DNA of 64,000 nt from Dendrolimus kikuchii (GCA_019925095.2 CM034390.1:2529501-2593500); one strand, 5' to 3'. Positions 42,320 to 54,067 are shown, counted from the stretch's first letter. Made by a program: numbers and translations. The notes: a model not told the origin generated them from the sequence alone.

Positions 42320-44110
42320 TTGTTCTGTGCGTTTACGACGAAGCGTAACATCCAGGCAATAACTCTAATTACTCGCGTCAATGAATTCGTTTTACTTAGT
42401 AAAATGTAAATTTAATTATTTTCTTCACTCGTTCTAAGGGTTGTCACTAACGAACTTTTGATTTCTGTATTAATGGGATATAAAGAATTTGAATTCTTCG
42501 GCTTTTCTTGTTTATCCAAAGCTTGTAAAAAATCTGGACCTTTGGACCAAAAACTAAAGATGAATACTTTGGTAGTATACCGTCCTCGTGATGCGCAGTC
42601 TACAGGATTCTGTTTTAATCTGACATATCTCTAGTTTTCGGATGGAATGGTTAGTTTGATTTTCGTTACCCTGTTGGCTGTTGGCCACATATCTGTCCCA
42701 CCTAAAAACAACTCCTTACAGCTATGCAAGTACCACTTGAGAGTCGCACCAAGCTTGTAGGATTACTTCCTGACCCGTAAAAGCTTCTCTAATTTTTTCC
42801 ACTAGTTGTGAGAGTAGTAGTGCGCCACAGAGTTCCAACCTTAGCAATGCAGTTTTTTGCGCCAAAGGGGCAACCTAGATTTTGCAGCGAGTAATTTAAT
42901 AGTAGATTGACCTTGTTCGTTTATAATACGACTGTAAACAACACACGAATAGGCTTTTACGCTAGCATCGCAAAAACCTTAATTATTAATGTTTTGCAGT
43001 ATTCCGCCACGCCATCTGTCGATGTTTATGCTTTTTACTTGTGGCAGTTATTTTTTCAATTTGTCCCACTCTTCTTGCATATCGTATGATAGAGTTTCGG
43101 CCCAACTAAGGTTACTATATCCGTCCTTTATATCCGTGCAGGAACGGAGAAAGAATACAATTTCCTGCGGCCGGGCGGCCTGTCGTAAGAGGCGACTTAA
43201 CAACCCACAGCCAGGTGGTAGGGAATTTGCCCGACTGGATGGCTACCACCCCTGGTCTAAAGCATGTCGCCATAACAACCTTGAGTTGTGTTCCGGCATT
43301 AGTGACCAGGTTCCAGTCTCTCTTAAGAGAGCGGCAGCACATTTGTAGCAACTTTGGTGTTGCAAATGTCTAAAAAAATACTAGTCCAGACACGTTAGAA
43401 CAGTAGTTTCGCTGATCGGTGAAAGCCATCCAAGTGGATAGTAAAGTTTTGCAATCTCTGATAAAAGATTCCTCTTTGTATGTTGCATATTTGACCTTCT
43501 TTCAATTTGCCAGTTAAAGTTAAATGTATCAGAGCTTGGGTTCCATCCCAAGCCAAGTTTTCATTGATTCTTCGTGCCTGAACTCAAAGATGTTTTAGTT
43601 TGAGATCTGTTCTTCTCACAAATCTTCTAGTAGAGATGGACGATTTGCTGACCATTTTCTTAAGTTTATGCCGCCCTCTTTAATAATTGTATAAGTGATT
43701 CTTGTAGTTGTTTGGCAGCGATGATAGTATTATGGCCGGAAATCAAATCATTTACGTAGAACTCGTTCTGTAGTATGACAGCCGCCTCTGGATACTTATG
43801 ACCGTCGTCTAAAGCTAGTTGTTTCAAAGTTCTCATTGCTAGCCACGGAGTACACTTTGTTCCGTAAGTGACAGTGCAAAGTTCATATTCTCGAAACTTA
43901 TTAGCGAGTGTGCATATTATTTTTTGCAAATGCTGTTGATCTTCTGCGATCCATAATAACGGTACATTTTTTCAATGTCCAGTGTGTATGCATATTTGTA
44001 AGATCTCCATTTTAATATTAGTACCTGGATATCCTTTTGTAGATTGGGACCCTTTTCTTGTAATGGGGATTGTTCACTTTTTTTCAATTTAGCTTTTTGA
44101 AAAACCATTT
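42320..44110 (-). mobile_element. BEL/Pao LTR retrotransposon relic, reverse transcriptase and RNase H part
   Basis: From right to left the reverse strand reads GPNLQKDIQVLILKWRSYKY, LDIEKMYR, REYELCTVTYGTKCTPWLAM, TLKQLALDDGHKYPEAA, EFYVNDLISG, then (past a family A insertion) GFCDASVKAYSCVVYSR, LLAAKSRLP, WPTANRVTKIKL and NPVDCASRGRY. These are the BEL/Pao reverse transcriptase and RNase H landmarks. YVND stands at the YVDD site. It has frameshifts and stops. The N-terminal part of the same protein is found at 47640-48330. Confidence 0.8.
43128..43378 (+). repeat. Family A repeat inserted in the BEL/Pao relic
   Basis: TATATCCGTGCAGGAACGGA to GTGTTGCAAATGTCTAAAAA. It interrupts the BEL/Pao frame between the reverse transcriptase and RNase H parts and lacks its own 3' third. 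Confidence 0.75.
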
Positions 44111-44449
44111 CGAGGAATAGCGTTCCTAATCATTTCTGTCTAGTTAAAATTCCAAAAAACGTACATTCCCCTTGTATTTTGAAAGAAATGCGTTTGACCT
44201 TTATTTGACCTTACTAAATCCTATGACGTCATTTACGTCTGGTGAAATGCATATGAATACCGTAGCCATTCAGTTTCAAAATACAAAAGGACCGACATTT
44301 TCCTTTTTATGTCATTGTTATGTCATACAACATCAACATAAACAAACATTTTATTTGACGTACTCCAGAATAAAATGATGTATATATTATCTCTTCAGAC
44401 CAATATTTCTTAAATATCTGTAAAGAGAATACTTACATATGGTCTCTAA

Positions 44450-45000
44450 CTAAAAGTTAAAGAAAAGTGCATTATATAAACGAGCGTCTTCGTAAATGAC
44501 GATTGGAACGATGTCGAAATCTTTTCAAGAGATACGATCCAAAAAATAACCTGTTTACTGATGAGAAGATCATCACGGTGGAAGAAAATTTAACTGGCAA
44601 AACAATACACCTTACGCCAGAAGTTAGAAGAACGTCCAAAATTACATATTGGAAACAATGATTTAAGCATTAAGTGATACTTTATTCGCTGGATAGCAGT
44701 GGATTTTCCAACAGGACTCTGTACTCTCCCATGAAGCTAATTCAATCCAACATTGGTTGCAAGCCAATTTGTCAGACTTTGTTCAGAGCATAGGTTGGCC
44801 TTCGTCGAATTCTGACTTGAATTCTTTGGAGTATTCTTTATGAACTGCATTGGAGCTAATGGCATACAAAAAGTTCACCAGAACGTGAATTTATCTCAAG
44901 CAAGCCCAAACCAATAAATGGAAACTGATTGAAAAGATTAGTACCACCATAGAAGAATGGCCTATATCTTTAAAGCTTAATTAATTGAAAACAAGGATGG
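44450..45000 (+). pseudogene. Mariner-related transposase relic (maT-like, DD37D type)
   Basis: The plus strand reads NLFTDEKIITVEENLTGKTI, a QQDSVLSHEANSIQHWLQAN segment and LSDFVQSIGWPSSNSDLNSL followed by EYS. The Asp in FTDEK and the Asp in QQDS are two triad sites. The third, 37 residues on, is a Glu in the frame I read, where maT elements have Asp. Stops and frameshifts are frequent. It sits inside the segment that splits the BEL/Pao element. Confidence 0.65.
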
Positions 45001-46947
45001 CTATTTTAAATAACTTATTTTTATATATACATAAATCTAGATGTTATTAGTTATAAGTCATGTAAACAATATATGAATATTTAACATTCCTCCAAAAATG
45101 TTTTAGCTTTACTTTGACTGATATCTTAAAAGTTATAAGAATAAGATGGTTTCTATACTGAAAGCAAACTATTGTGAGTTATAAATTTGTATGTGCCATA
45201 TATTTATATGAATTGATTAATAAAATATATCTTTTGACTTATTATTTTGCAAGATGAAATAATAAATAACTTTTAGCAGTTAAACTTGTTTATTTATTTA
45301 AACACTTATTAATAATAATTTAGGACATATTATATAATCTTTTCAGAAATGTTCAGTTTTATCTTTTTCTTTTTTCTGCAGGCTAGCATTTGGTTTTTTC
45401 TATACATAAAGTTTTCATGTAAACTGCAGTGCACTCATATAAAATTCTATGATCAAACATAACCCTTGCTTATGCAGAAAAGTTGTTGCTAATTTTTTCC
45501 AAACCTGAAAAAAAAAGATATAAAATGTCTATTTAATTACTCGCATAGTCCTTATTTAACTCATAAATTTTCATATTAGTAACTATGTTACACATCAAAA
45601 TCATATTATTAAGAGATTTACAATCATTAAGATATTTGTCACAAATCTTCATATTCCATGAAATCCTTCAAGCTATAGATGTGCTTAATTAATCACTTTT
45701 AAGCCGGCAAGTGAATATATTTAAAACTACTTGAGTTTCATATTTTCCGGTAATTTGTTGTATAAGATCAGATCCATAACATACATTAGCAATCAAACAC
45801 ACTATCTAACTGCCAGGGCAGTGTTGCAATGTTTGTTCCTTTATTTGTATGTATTTATATGAGATACTTTACTTGTATTATAGATTATTAAGAAAGTAAT
45901 ATAGGTTGCTGATTTATTGATTGTACCAAATTATCAAATAAGTAATTAATATTATTTTAATCAGTTTCTAATGAATGAGTGAGACATGTAGCTATTTTTC
46001 TATAAATAGGTGCAGATTTTAGATGAATTTTGACTTCAACACAAAGTATACTTACATCAATCATATATTAAATAATAATTTACATTACTGATTTCTTATA
46101 TGGATGAAATTTACAGACAGGAATAGTAATATACTACACAGGTTCTAAAAGGAAAGAAGGAAGGAAGATCTATGGACGAACATGTTGAATTTAGAAACCT
46201 TCACAAAACTACTTACATCAGGATTTTATTTCCTCTTATTTCTCCAATATGTACTATAGCTATGTACTCTAATAACATTACATGTTAGGTAGGTTTAGCG
46301 TATCAGCCTTTACAAAATTAACACTCCTCTTAGAAAATCCGGCCATGTTTAGAAAGAGAAAATATTTAATATATTTTCATTAATAAAACAGTTCACTTTT
46401 TTGTCGGATGATTTTAGACGATTTTTCTAAGGACGAAATTAATTGTAATGAATAATATTAGAATTTAGAAATGCTGCATTAACCGCCGATCTAAAGCCTA
46501 AATACCCAATGTTGCCAGGTTGCTAATAGTGAAATTACTAAAATTTGTAATTCTTGTAGGTACTCACGTATGTGTATGAAAGTAACTCCCAACATATTGA
46601 CTTAAAAAAGACCTTATACCTTATCGAACATCGCCATGATTTTTAAATTGAAAACTTCGGTAGGTACTTCTAGGATAGGGAAAATGCACTGAATTCGCAC
46701 AACCGTCATGCTCAGATACCAAGTTTTTATCTCTGAAGTGCAGTCCTAAGGACTGATATTTTTTTAGAGATCTGACTAATAATACTCCCCCCTCAAATGA
46801 AACTGACAATACAACCTTTTTATTGTAACTGGATTGACAACATCATTGCATAGTGAGACTATGTCTAGGTATCAGACATTAAAAATGATAACCCAAATGT
46901 GATGTGGTCGAATAAGCTTTATCTGTAATAAAACTACGTTTTAACGG
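45001..46947. other. AT-rich stretch, nothing recognised
   Basis: No exon, hairpin or repeat could be supported. A 62-codon open frame on the reverse strand (46621-46809) has no known motif. The segment belongs to the insertion that splits the BEL/Pao relic. Confidence 0.4.
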
Positions 46948-47066
46948 TTTTAAGCGCGGTAATTTTATTTGATTTTGGTTTTTCCGACGTTTCGGCCACT
47001 TTTCAGTGGCCGTGATCACGGAAACGTCGGAAAAACCAAAATCAAATAAAATTACCGCGCTTAAAA
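46948..47066. repeat. Hairpin MITE with perfect 46-bp arms
   Basis: TTTTAAGCGCGGTAATTTTA...GACGTTTC (46948-46993) and its exact inverse (47021-47066). The loop holds a second small hairpin (GGCCACTTTTCAGTGGCC) and the palindrome CGTGATCACG. It is the same family as 54361-54606. Confidence 0.85.
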
Positions 47067-47639
47067 CAAGTTGCGAAAACTTAAGAAAATATTATGAGCT
47101 TTATCTGTTTTAATCGCCGAAAGAATACTTTATTACAAATTAAGAAAAGTAATGACATCGCAATGGTGTCTAATAGGTAATTTATGCCTGATTATCAATT
47201 AATGGTATTCAGTCTAACTGTACATTATTCAGTTTAAGTTATATTATATTGATTTTTCACTAAAGGTCACTTTAAATAACTTAACGGTAACTTTAGAAAA
47301 TAATAAATGTTGAACACCAAAATATATAAAATAAATCTACCGATAAAATTGCTAAGCTGGCCACACTAAAATGATCACGATATGTCATAATGAATAATGA
47401 CAGTAACATTTAAATAGTAGCACAGATTAATATGATTATTTTCTTTTTATAGGCAAAGAAATTAATGTAAAGTTGTTCCCAATGACGTCATCGGATAATT
47501 TTTTTAAAAATCGAATTAAAAAAAACTAACTCTTAAAACACAAAAATATTCAAATTAGTATCTTAAAATACCCTATTTTACATAATAAAAATATAAAATC
47601 AGAGGGTAATTTTTTTTGAACAATCCCAATTGGTTAAGA

Positions 47640-48330
47640 GTGTAGCCACTCGGCTTTTGTGAATCGTTAAATACAACTCGTAGTTTAGTTGTAGCCGCAT
47701 GTTCACGCAACAGTCCATGATGGGGTAAATAGTACTCGACATTGTTAGTTAATGACGATCACGTCGGTATCATAATATGACGAGTCGACATGTTCCTTTA
47801 TGAAATCGCGGTACATTAGTCTTATTTTGTTGTTTTTCTCAAGTCGTTTTTCTAATTGTAAGTATTGTGATACGGCAATACATTTTGATTTTCCCATGCA
47901 CGCCTCGTAGTCAGAATGGAAAGGCGTTTACACGATATATTTTCCATTAGATGCTTGTCGTAACGCGTGTTCTACGCTACTGCTGTGATGTACAAGACAT
48001 TAAGCCTCTCCTCTTAGTCTAGTTTTGAGATGCTGCATCTTATGTGCATTATTGATTGTTGAGTTGTTGTGAATGGTTTCCAAAAAGAGATCTTTAAAAG
48101 AAATCCATTGAGTGTAATTGCCTGAAAATTCCGGGACATCTATCTTCGGTGCTGACTTCTCATAGTACGATATTGACCATATTTTGCTGTTCAGTTCACG
48201 TCTTAGTTGGTCGTATTTGCCTTCTATGCTTCCAATTCCCAGTGTTGTGTGTCAATAATATCCCATTTCGACTTTAAAATAGCAAGACGAGATCTTCAAT
48301 CTCCAGGAACAATTAAGAAATTAATACACG
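47640..48330 (-). mobile_element. BEL/Pao relic, gag part and start of the reverse transcriptase
   Basis: The reverse strand reads KIDVPEFSGNYTQWISFKDL, ETIHNNSTINNAHKMQHLKT then RLRGEA (gag), then CIAVSQYLQLEKRLEKNNKI, YLPHHGLLREHAATTKLRVV and FNDSQKPSGYTLN (pol, upstream of the first catalytic block). The protease region is missing. The sequence breaks off just where 44070 leftward continues with GPNLQKDIQ, so the two segments are one element split by about 3.5 kb. Confidence 0.75.
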
Positions 48331-48657
48331 AGTAAGAGTACATCACGTTTTATTTTGTACTCCCTTCTCGGGCGATTACGTCCCTTGCAAGCGATTGAGC
48401 ACGGCTTTCGCCAGTGATCCGTCACCCTATCCAACAGAGTAACCATCATAGACGCACCACACTACTTTAATTAATCCCCTATCCTAAAACAAAATATTAG
48501 TTTTAAAAAAAATAGGTCCAAATGTCGCTTACAATAAAATGGCGGTAAAAGCTCGATTTGATTAGTAATATTAAGTCATATGTAGGTATATATTTCATAC
48601 TACACTCATAAATCAGTCTCATTCTGTTATTGTTTTCTTTCTGTCTAATCAATTTCA
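48331..48657. other. Region upstream of the LAMTOR5 locus
   Basis: No coding signal is seen. It could hold the promoter of the genes that follow. CTTTCTGTCTAATCAATTTC precedes the small ORF. Confidence 0.35.
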
Positions 48658-48849
48658 ATGTCCTTTCAAGTTACTCCAAAAACTTCGGGGCTTGCCCACG
48701 ATCAAAGACCTTCATTTGAACATCTGACTAGACTGTATGAACTTAGTTCCTTTATCTGCCATTTGAACACATTGATCAAGAACAGCAAACAAATGTTATT
48801 GTCAATGTCATCAAATTTGTCAAAACAAATGAAACACGAAAATAAATAA
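48658..48849 (+). CDS. Small ORF of 63 codons upstream of LAMTOR5
   Basis: It opens MSFQVTPKTSGLAHDQRPSF and continues with LTRLYELSSFICHLNTLI and a Lys-rich end. The LYxxSxxxxxLN run and basic tail faintly recall the helical N-terminus of Rpp21/Rpr2 RNase P subunits, but the zinc-binding part is absent, so I make no assignment. It is on the same strand as LAMTOR5, 145 bp upstream, with TTTCAATG as start context. It may be a first ORF on a shared transcript, an exon, or chance. Confidence 0.3.
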   Translation: MSFQVTPKTSGLAHDQRPSFEHLTRLYELSSFICHLNTLIKNSKQMLLSMSSNLSKQMKHENK

Positions 48850-48993
48850 TAATCGCTCTGAAGCTTTCAATAACGCATATTTTCGATTTAAATCAATTAA
48901 ATCCAGGTTTTATCCACATTTTTCTACGAATCGCAAATTATTGCATCTGTGCTAGTTATTTAAATACTTTTAAGCACTCCCTAAACTGAAATA

Positions 48994-49266
48994 ATGGAAA
49001 AAGACCTCGACAAAGTGATAGAAGAAATAATGGCGACTCCGAACGTCTCGGGGTGTTTAGTGGCTGATTATCAAGGGCTCTGCTTAGCAGCAACAGGAGA
49101 TGTGCATGTTGACTCAGCGGGCATTATAGTGGCCATTTCCGAGCAAGCTTGTAAACTCGAACCAAATTTGAAACCTCCCACAGTTTGCTTGGAGACTGAT
49201 AAGAGGCAGTGTTTGATACAACGGCATGGAACGATAACAGGAGCTATATACAAACTAAAAGCATAA
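48994..49266 (+). CDS. LAMTOR5: Ragulator complex protein LAMTOR5 homologue
   Basis: This is a complete 90-residue reading frame without introns. It opens MEKDLDKVIEEIMATPNVSG and has CLVADYQGLCLAATGDV, HVDSAGIIVAISEQACKLEP, PTVCLETDKRQCLIQRH and a GTITGAIYKLKA end, collinear with animal LAMTOR5 (HBXIP), a roadblock-fold protein of usually about 91 residues. LAMTOR5 is a subunit of the lysosomal Ragulator scaffold that holds Rag GTPases and thereby mTORC1 at the lysosome. It pairs with LAMTOR4. The start has a good context (GAAATAATGG) and the stop is TAA. In vertebrates the gene has introns, so a single exon here means either intron loss or a retrocopy. The frame is fully intact, which favours function. 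Poly(A) signals follow at about 49615. Confidence 0.93.
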   Translation: MEKDLDKVIEEIMATPNVSGCLVADYQGLCLAATGDVHVDSAGIIVAISEQACKLEPNLKPPTVCLETDKRQCLIQRHGTITGAIYKLKA

Positions 49267-49378
49267 ATCATTTTGTACGTACCTATTTATTAGTCAGTCT
49301 TTTACATTACACAAAATCATGAGAATAGAATTAGATTATTACTGGGTTAGTTGGTATTCCATTCCTAGGGTTTTCTAA

Positions 49379-49468
49379 GCTACATACATACATACATAAC
49401 TTCACGCCAGTTCCCTTGCGGGGTAGGCACGAACAACAAAGCGCCATTTAGGCTTATTCTTACACACC
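49379..49468 (-). mobile_element. RTE-like LINE 3' end with target duplication, 90 bp
   Basis: (CATA)n tail, AACTTCACGCCAGTTCCCTT, cut after CTTATTCTTACACACC. GGTTTTCTAA lies on both sides (49369-49378 and 49469-49478). It is a very short 5'-truncated copy just downstream of LAMTOR5, within or close to its 3' UTR. Confidence 0.85.
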
Positions 49469-49478
49469 GGTTTTCTAA

Positions 49479-50131
49479 AGTGCTCTACAGATATGTGGGA
49501 TGGCAATTTGGATTAAACTTTACATATCCGTTGCCTGAATTTTTAAATATGAGGAGGGGACAGAGGTACCTCTTCTGCAACCAGTATAAATCAAATTGTA
49601 TTTGTGAGCATAAATGTAATAAATTCTAATATCAGTCTTCTTTTTTTCAGGTTGGAAAATAAAGGACAAGAATTATTATTTTACTTAACCTTATGCGCCA
49701 AGTGTTCCTGTCTCACAAAAAAAGACCTGTTGCTTTAGGTGTAAAAACCTCAACTGACCTGCATCGTAATGTTTAATCATATATATACCCAAGAGAATAT
49801 ACCCATTTCATACAAACCCTATATAAACAGAGTGAGACAATAATAATTAATTGTTTCGTTTTAAATTCAACCACAAATTTGTACCAAACCAAGTTGGTAA
49901 GGTTTAATATTGTAATATATATTTCTAATTTTATTGAGTCCTTCTTTCAATAGGTTAATGTGTAATTTTAATAGTCTCATAACATACATGATAATATATC
50001 ATTTATAAATTATAATAATGAACTTTTGTTGTAGTACCTGCATGAAATCACTATAATTAATTAGTTAACGAGCATATTTACATGAAATCTTTTAATACCA
50101 TTAAGAGTTATTTTAATAGTTATTATTCTGA
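49479..50131. other. Region downstream of LAMTOR5
   Basis: A possible alternative poly(A) site (AATGTAATAAATTC near 49615) and a splice-acceptor-like TCTTCTTTTTTTCAG at 49636-49650. The rest is AT-rich with no gene seen. Confidence 0.4.
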
Positions 50132-50472
50132 CTAGCTGATGTCCGCAGGAATAATGGTATCGATTATTCCTTCAAAGCTGTTTAAGTAATTAAAGTTTTC
50201 TCACTAACCCATGGGAACACTACTTTTTCGGGATCAAAAGTATCCCATATGTTAACTAGGGATATAAGCTACAACCATACAAAATTTCATTTAAATCGGT
50301 CAAATCGTTTCAGAGATTAGCCTGTACAAACACAGACAAACAGAGAAACAAAAAATTTGAAAAAAATCTAAATTAGTTCTATTTCACTTCTTACATCCCC
50401 CTGACTCGGTTTTTAGCATTTATTTTTCATCATACAGAAATTCGGCCTCTACAGTTTTATTATATGTATAGA
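50132..50472 (-). mobile_element. Complete nonautonomous Helitron, 341 bp
   Basis: On the plus strand CTAGCTGATGTCCGCAGGAA opens after an A, and ATTATATGTATAGA closes before a T, the reverse of TCTATACATATAATA. It is the empty form of the Helitron at 31296-32020. Confidence 0.75.
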
Positions 50473-51108
50473 TGTTAATTTCAAGTAAAAAGGATTCCAT
50501 ATATTGCATTCAGGGTAATTGGTTTAATACACACAGAGCCTGCATGAGACATTACAGAAATTAGTTTGGATAAATAGAGTAAAATAAAACTTCAATCAAT
50601 ATACACACATTTATTACAGATATGCCATTCTAACATTAACATAACTTCATGGAACAACTGCTTAATCTATGCTATTCATACCATACCACTTATTTACATT
50701 ATGCCCACTTCTACAGCAGCAAGCAGGGCAAGAATCAAATGACCAAATAAATTGTGTTAAATATGCTATACACATTCCTCCTTCCAGCCTTGGAAGTGGG
50801 CATAATATAAATATGGCATTATATATTCACTTGCCCACTTTTACATTAAGACATAATTATCATAGACAAGATTTAAATGTTTTTGATATCCAATGCTTTT
50901 TACAATTACAACATAATATGAACAAAACTATTATGCCACTCAGGTTCAATCAAAGTGAAATGCTTATTAACTATTTTCCAAATAAAGCTAATGTAGTCAA
51001 TAAAATACCCAATAATTGATGATGTATACTAAATAATAAATCTGGTTATTATTCATCAATAATTTCACTGTTATATCAACCTAAAAGATTTCTAGAAAAT
51101 TTGATTGT
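50473..51108. other. AT-rich stretch, no gene supported
   Basis: TTATTACAGATATGCC near 50611 reads as AATAAA on the reverse strand and could end a minus-strand transcript, but no coding exon was found up to 53 kb. Confidence 0.3.
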
Positions 51109-51223
51109 AATCATTGCAATCATTAATTTAATTGTTGCAATCATCAATTTAATCATTGCAATCATCAACTTAATCATTGCAATTATCAATTTAATCATTG
51201 CAATCATCAACTTAATCATTGCA
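51109..51223. repeat. 21-bp tandem repeat
   Basis: About 5.5 copies of AATCATCAATTTAATCATTG with small variations. Confidence 0.85.
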
Positions 51224-52140
51224 TTGGAATAAATTCAGCACGTTAAAAAAAATCATTGCAATTGTCAATTTAAAATGGTCATTTATAAATTCAATTAAGT
51301 ATTTAATGCAATTAATGATTTTGACATTGATAATTTCATAATTGAACTAGGAAAGTCAATTAAATTTCTTAGTCCAAAAAGAGGCAGACATATTTCTTGA
51401 TGTTTTATCAACTGTCAATCATTGGAAAATAGTATAATTTGCTAATGATTATCTCAGGAATGTGTTTTATGTTACCAAGTATATTGCAAAGCATTTTATC
51501 AATCTTGCCTTTGATCCCTAATCTCATAAACCTGCATTAATGAAAAAATATTAATAAAACACTCTCATACATAAATATTGTACATAAATCATACAGCCGC
51601 ATACACACAGGGCCAACAATCATTCATCGGCAATAAATTGTGTGGTGGTAACTTTCAACTAAATGGGCGCAAAGCAAAAGCAACTCCTTGTCCTTCTTTG
51701 GCTCTGTCTGTATCCGGCATAACAAGAAGTGTAGGCTAACAAATCCATACATCCAAAATCTTTATTACAATTTTTATATTATATACAATCTCAACTCAAA
51801 TCCATACATATTAAATTAATTTGCTTAAAATATAAATTAAATATTTAAAAAATTCGCTACATGGAAGAAGCACGCAAACCAAAACTCAGTATTGCCAGAT
51901 TGCATAATTCATTAAACTATTTTCTTATTGGTAACATTACATACATATATTTTTAAATAAAAAATTAAATGGTATGCCTCAGCCTAGCATGAAATATCCA
52001 AGCAGGTAAATAATAAATAGGTAAAAATTACTAATATATTGGCGGTGTGTGAGCAATACTATTTTTAAAACTAAGACAACTTCATCTAAAAGACTAGGGT
52101 CAACCTTATACACAATAATACTAACTTCATCGGTCATACC
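51224..52140. other. AT-rich stretch, nothing recognised
   Basis: About 51590-51740 is less AT-rich, but all frames are closed on both strands, so it may be untranslated. Confidence 0.35.
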
Positions 52141-52498
52141 ATTTACGGCCGGTTAAAGTCCCCAAAATGCGTGTATGCTAATTTTGGAAACTATATTACT
52201 TATAAACAGTGATTTTTGTAAATACATTAAATGCTTTATTTTTTTATTATCATATTAAATTTTATGATTTTGCCAATAAAAAAGAAAATTACATTGTCTA
52301 TGGTTTATAAACGGAGCAATGATTGGCGATAATTTGTGGTGAACACCAATCACCTTAGTATTCCCATTTCAATTTTTCTTTTTCCAACCAATCAACGAGA
52401 AGGAACATTTCAAAAGTATTGTTCCATTTTCAAAAATTTAAACATGGAACAAAATTGGTTACGCCATTTACTGGCGTTAATTTAAACCGGCCGTAAAT
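52141..52498. repeat. MITE-like element with 15-bp inverted ends, 358 bp
   Basis: ATTTACGGCCGGTTAAA at the left and TAAACCGGCCGTAAAT at the right. The inside is AT-rich and noncoding. No clear target duplication could be read. It is single copy in this window. Confidence 0.6.
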
Positions 52499-53189
52499 AT
52501 TAATGATAATATAGTTTTACATTATACAAAAATATGCAATTACAATCAACAGTGATACAATAAAATATTCTTAATGTGTTCGGAAACAATTTATCTAACG
52601 GTTATATTCTTGATATTATCATTACATTAATCTATTCTAACTCAATATTCATGTGAGTCTATGTTTTATTTAGGTCTTGTTACGAAAACTATTTGTGATA
52701 TTTTAAATTCTAGCATTTAATCTGATATATCGAAACTGTTCGCCAAGTTTAAATTGCGAAAGAATAATGGGAAGCATTAAAAGTTTTAAATGACAATTTT
52801 AATTCAGCCTGTAACTATAATACGGTATAAAAACAAGAAAATACTACTCCAGAATCTATAATTTTCGTAACAGGATCTCTTTTACTATATATCTGCAATA
52901 TTTCGTATATTATGACTTATTACGACCCAATCTAACATTAATTTCGCTAACATAAATAATATACAATGTTCAATCAACAAATTGACAATGTTGTAACAAT
53001 ATTTATAAAGAAAACTTCAGTACGAAATATAAGTTCAGTACAAACAAGACCGGTCACATTAGCTACAATAGAATCGTAAGACATTACACTCAGGAGCAAT
53101 AAATCGGGACGCTACCACAAACTGCAATCATTATTAAATAATTACTAATTAATTTAATAATAATAATTAATTATTTAATTATACTTTGA
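52499..53189. other. AT-rich stretch, nothing recognised
   Basis: No exon or repeat could be supported. Confidence 0.4.
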
Positions 53190-53423
53190 AATGGAGACAT
53201 CCACAAGAGAACCAAAGTAAAGGACAGCTTGCAAAATCAGCAAGTTGAAGGGGCAATGACTGTACTCAAAAGTCTGTCGCAGGACCGACGGGCGATGGAG
53301 CAAACGTGTCCTAGAGTGGAGACCACGTCTCCGAAAAGTAACATAGGACGCCGCCTTCCAGCCCAGGGAACCGACGACCTACTTAAAGTCGACGGTAGGG
53401 GCTGGATAAAGAAAACAGGAGGT

Positions 53424-53835
53424 AGGGATGTCTATCCGTGCAGGAACAGAGAAAGAATACAATTTCCTGCGTTGGGGCGGTCTGTCATAAGAGGCGACAA
53501 AACCACCCACAGCCAGGTGGTTGAGTATTTGCCCAACTGATTGGCTACCACCCCTGGTCTGAAGTATTCTGCCATAAAAACCTCGAGTTGTGTTCCAGCA
53601 TTAATGGCCTGGTTCCAGTCTTCCTTTAGAGAACGGCAGCACATTCGTAACTCCTTTGGTGTTACAAATGTCCATAGGCAATAGTAACCGCTTTTCAACT
53701 CGGCAACGAATGAATGAAGCAAGTGAGGTGTGTAAGAATAAGCCTGAATGGCGCTCTGTCGTACGTGCTTACCCCGCAAGGGAACTGGCGTGAAGTTATG
53801 TATGTATGTAACTCGGCAACTCGTGCAATAAAAAT
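53424..53835 (+). repeat. Family A repeat, interrupted by a LINE insertion
   Basis: TATCCGTGCAGGAACAGAGA to GGCAACTCGTGCAATAAAAA. The family A end is found on the far side of the LINE fragment at 53708-53809. Confidence 0.75.
53708..53809 (+). mobile_element. RTE-like LINE 3' end, 102 bp, with 11-bp target duplication
   Basis: GAATGAAGCAAGTGAGGTGT to GTGAAGTTATGTATGTATG. AACTCGGCAAC lies on both sides (53697-53707 and 53810-53820). Confidence 0.9.
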
Positions 53836-54067
53836 TTTAAAAAGGTATATGTGGGGCCGACTTGAGGCGGCCTACGTCCAGCGGTGGACATTTATTGGCT
53901 GAAGATCACGAACTTTATAGTCCGCCGAAACTTTATGACAGCTCTTATGTAGCGCTTCACGCGAGAAAACGTCGTTGTTTAGATTCCAAGGCAAAGGACC
54001 TACGAATGCATGAACAGGCGAGAACATTCACGTCGCTCGTGCGTTTATCCCGAGAATGTAGAGAATC

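Larger units (their letters stand above)
53190..53900 (+). mobile_element. LINE reverse transcriptase C-terminus split by nested insertions
   Basis: TDGRWSKRVLEWRPRLR and then, in another frame, RRLPAQGTDDLLKVDGRGWI match the C-terminal end of insect endonuclease/reverse transcriptases (GRPPxRWTDDLxKxAGxxW). The closing part WGRLEAAYVQRWTFIG with its stop is at 53847-53900. Between them lies a family A copy, and within that a LINE 3' end. Three insertion layers can be read in order. Confidence 0.65.

Noticed and set aside
43115..43351. Family A open frame in the same reading as several other copies, as a conserved protein
   Set aside because: Both strands are open in many copies and the changes between copies do not favour synonymous sites by eye. 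I do not regard it as coding without a codon-substitution test.
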